Shown here piece by piece: positions 4,818 through 5,112 of a DNA stretch of 5,112 bases. The position numbers and the translations under genes were made by a program. Within the stretch, counting starts at the first letter, position 1, and each line of letters opens with the position of its first letter. Where the stretch lies: the NCBI GenBank assembly GCA_016867955.1, contig VGIE01000204.1:1-5112 (forward strand). The letters run 5' to 3'. The stretch comes from Betaproteobacteria bacterium (GTDB lineage Bacteria; Pseudomonadota; Gammaproteobacteria; Burkholderiales; SG8-39). The notes beneath the pieces are model-generated. The model was given only the letters and a program-made list of their open reading frames with translations. It did not search any database and was not told where the DNA came from.

Positions 4818-5112
4818 ATGTTGCGCAACAATCTGAAACGCGCCGCGCTCGGCTGCCTGGCGGCGGGAATCCTCACCGGCGCCTTCACGGGACCGGCGGC
4901 GGCGCAGAATGCCTTTCCCGCCGCATCCCCGGGCGAATGGAGCAAGGTGGTCGCCGCAGCCAGGACGGAAGGCAAGGTCATCGTGTATGGCGGACCCACG
5001 GCGCAGACGGGCGCACAGTACAAGGCGGCCTTCGAGAAGCAGTATCCGGGAATGACCCTCGAGTACACCCGCCTGTTTGGCCAGCAGTTGATGGTGAAGC
5101 TGGAACACGACC
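4818..5112 (+). CDS. N-terminal part of a second periplasmic solute-binding protein (SBP2, cut by window end)
   Basis: The frame opens at ATG 4818 after a strong GGAGGAA and is still open at the window end, giving 98 residues. Residues 1-29 form a Sec signal peptide: a basic n-region MLRNNLKR, a hydrophobic core at 9-25, and likely cleavage after AAA (27-29) before Gln30. The mature start EWSKVVAAARTEGKVIVYGG (40-59) matches SBP1's EWARIVAGARKEGKVTFYTS. It is followed by QTGAQYKAAFEKQYPGMTLE (63-82), the first lobe strand-helix unit of extracellular solute-binding proteins of the Fe(3+)/spermidine-like group. It would bind a small solute for an ABC importer whose other subunits may lie downstream. 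It is a homolog of SBP1, but the lobes that determine the ligand are outside the window. Confidence 0.85.
   Translation, partial: MLRNNLKRAALGCLAAGILTGAFTGPAAAQNAFPAASPGEWSKVVAAARTEGKVIVYGGPTAQTGAQYKAAFEKQYPGMTLEYTRLFGQQLMVKLEHD

Noticed and set aside
4848..4859. Possible lipobox around Cys13 of SBP2
   Set aside because: The residues before the Cys are A-L-G, not the usual Leu at -3. The hydrophobic core continues past it to a good AxA signal peptidase I site, so a soluble periplasmic protein is more likely.
1..5112. CRISPR array, tRNA, rRNA, insertion sequence or toxin-antitoxin pair
   Set aside because: No regularly spaced repeats, cloverleaf, transposase motif, terminal inverted repeats or paired small genes were seen on either strand.

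Overview
The window is GC-rich bacterial DNA with strong G/C preference at third codon positions. It has classical Shine-Dalgarno sites, Sec-type signal peptides on solute-binding proteins and GTG starts. This fits a high-GC proteobacterium, most likely a betaproteobacterium (Burkholderiales-like) or a relative. That assignment is an inference from gene families and composition; no rRNA or other marker gene is present.

Layout. Positions 2-139 (+) hold the C-terminal end of a probable alpha/beta hydrolase. A complete calcineurin-like metallophosphoesterase (SbcD/Mre11-like nuclease fold) follows on the minus strand at 162-938, converging on the hydrolase. A 170-bp divergent gap (939-1108) leads into plus-strand genes that fill the rest of the window: a periplasmic solute-binding protein (SBP1, 1109-2176), a classical short-chain dehydrogenase/reductase (SDR1, 2210-3031), a small proline-rich and basic protein of unknown function (3244-3618), a second SDR clearly paralogous to the first (SDR2, 3655-4473), a 344-bp gap with a strong hairpin, and the start of a second solute-binding protein (SBP2, from 4818, cut by the window end).

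How the genes may work together. SBP1 and SDR1 are 33 bp apart with no visible terminator and are probably co-transcribed. SDR2 and SBP2 repeat the same two families in reverse order. This suggests a catabolic locus in which binding proteins capture small organic molecules in the periplasm and NAD-dependent SDRs oxidise or reduce a hydroxyl/keto group on them. The substrate cannot be read from the sequence, and no permease or ATPase lies in the window. The small protein between the SDRs has a perfect TATAAT box upstream and looks like an independent unit placed between the two paralogs.

I found no mobile element, CRISPR array, tRNA, rRNA or convincing new defence or signalling system. The points most worth a second look are the small RG/P-rich protein, the duplicated SBP/SDR arrangement, the Asn-to-Asp change at the SDR1 active-site tetrad, and the hairpin overlapping the probable ribosome binding site of SDR2.
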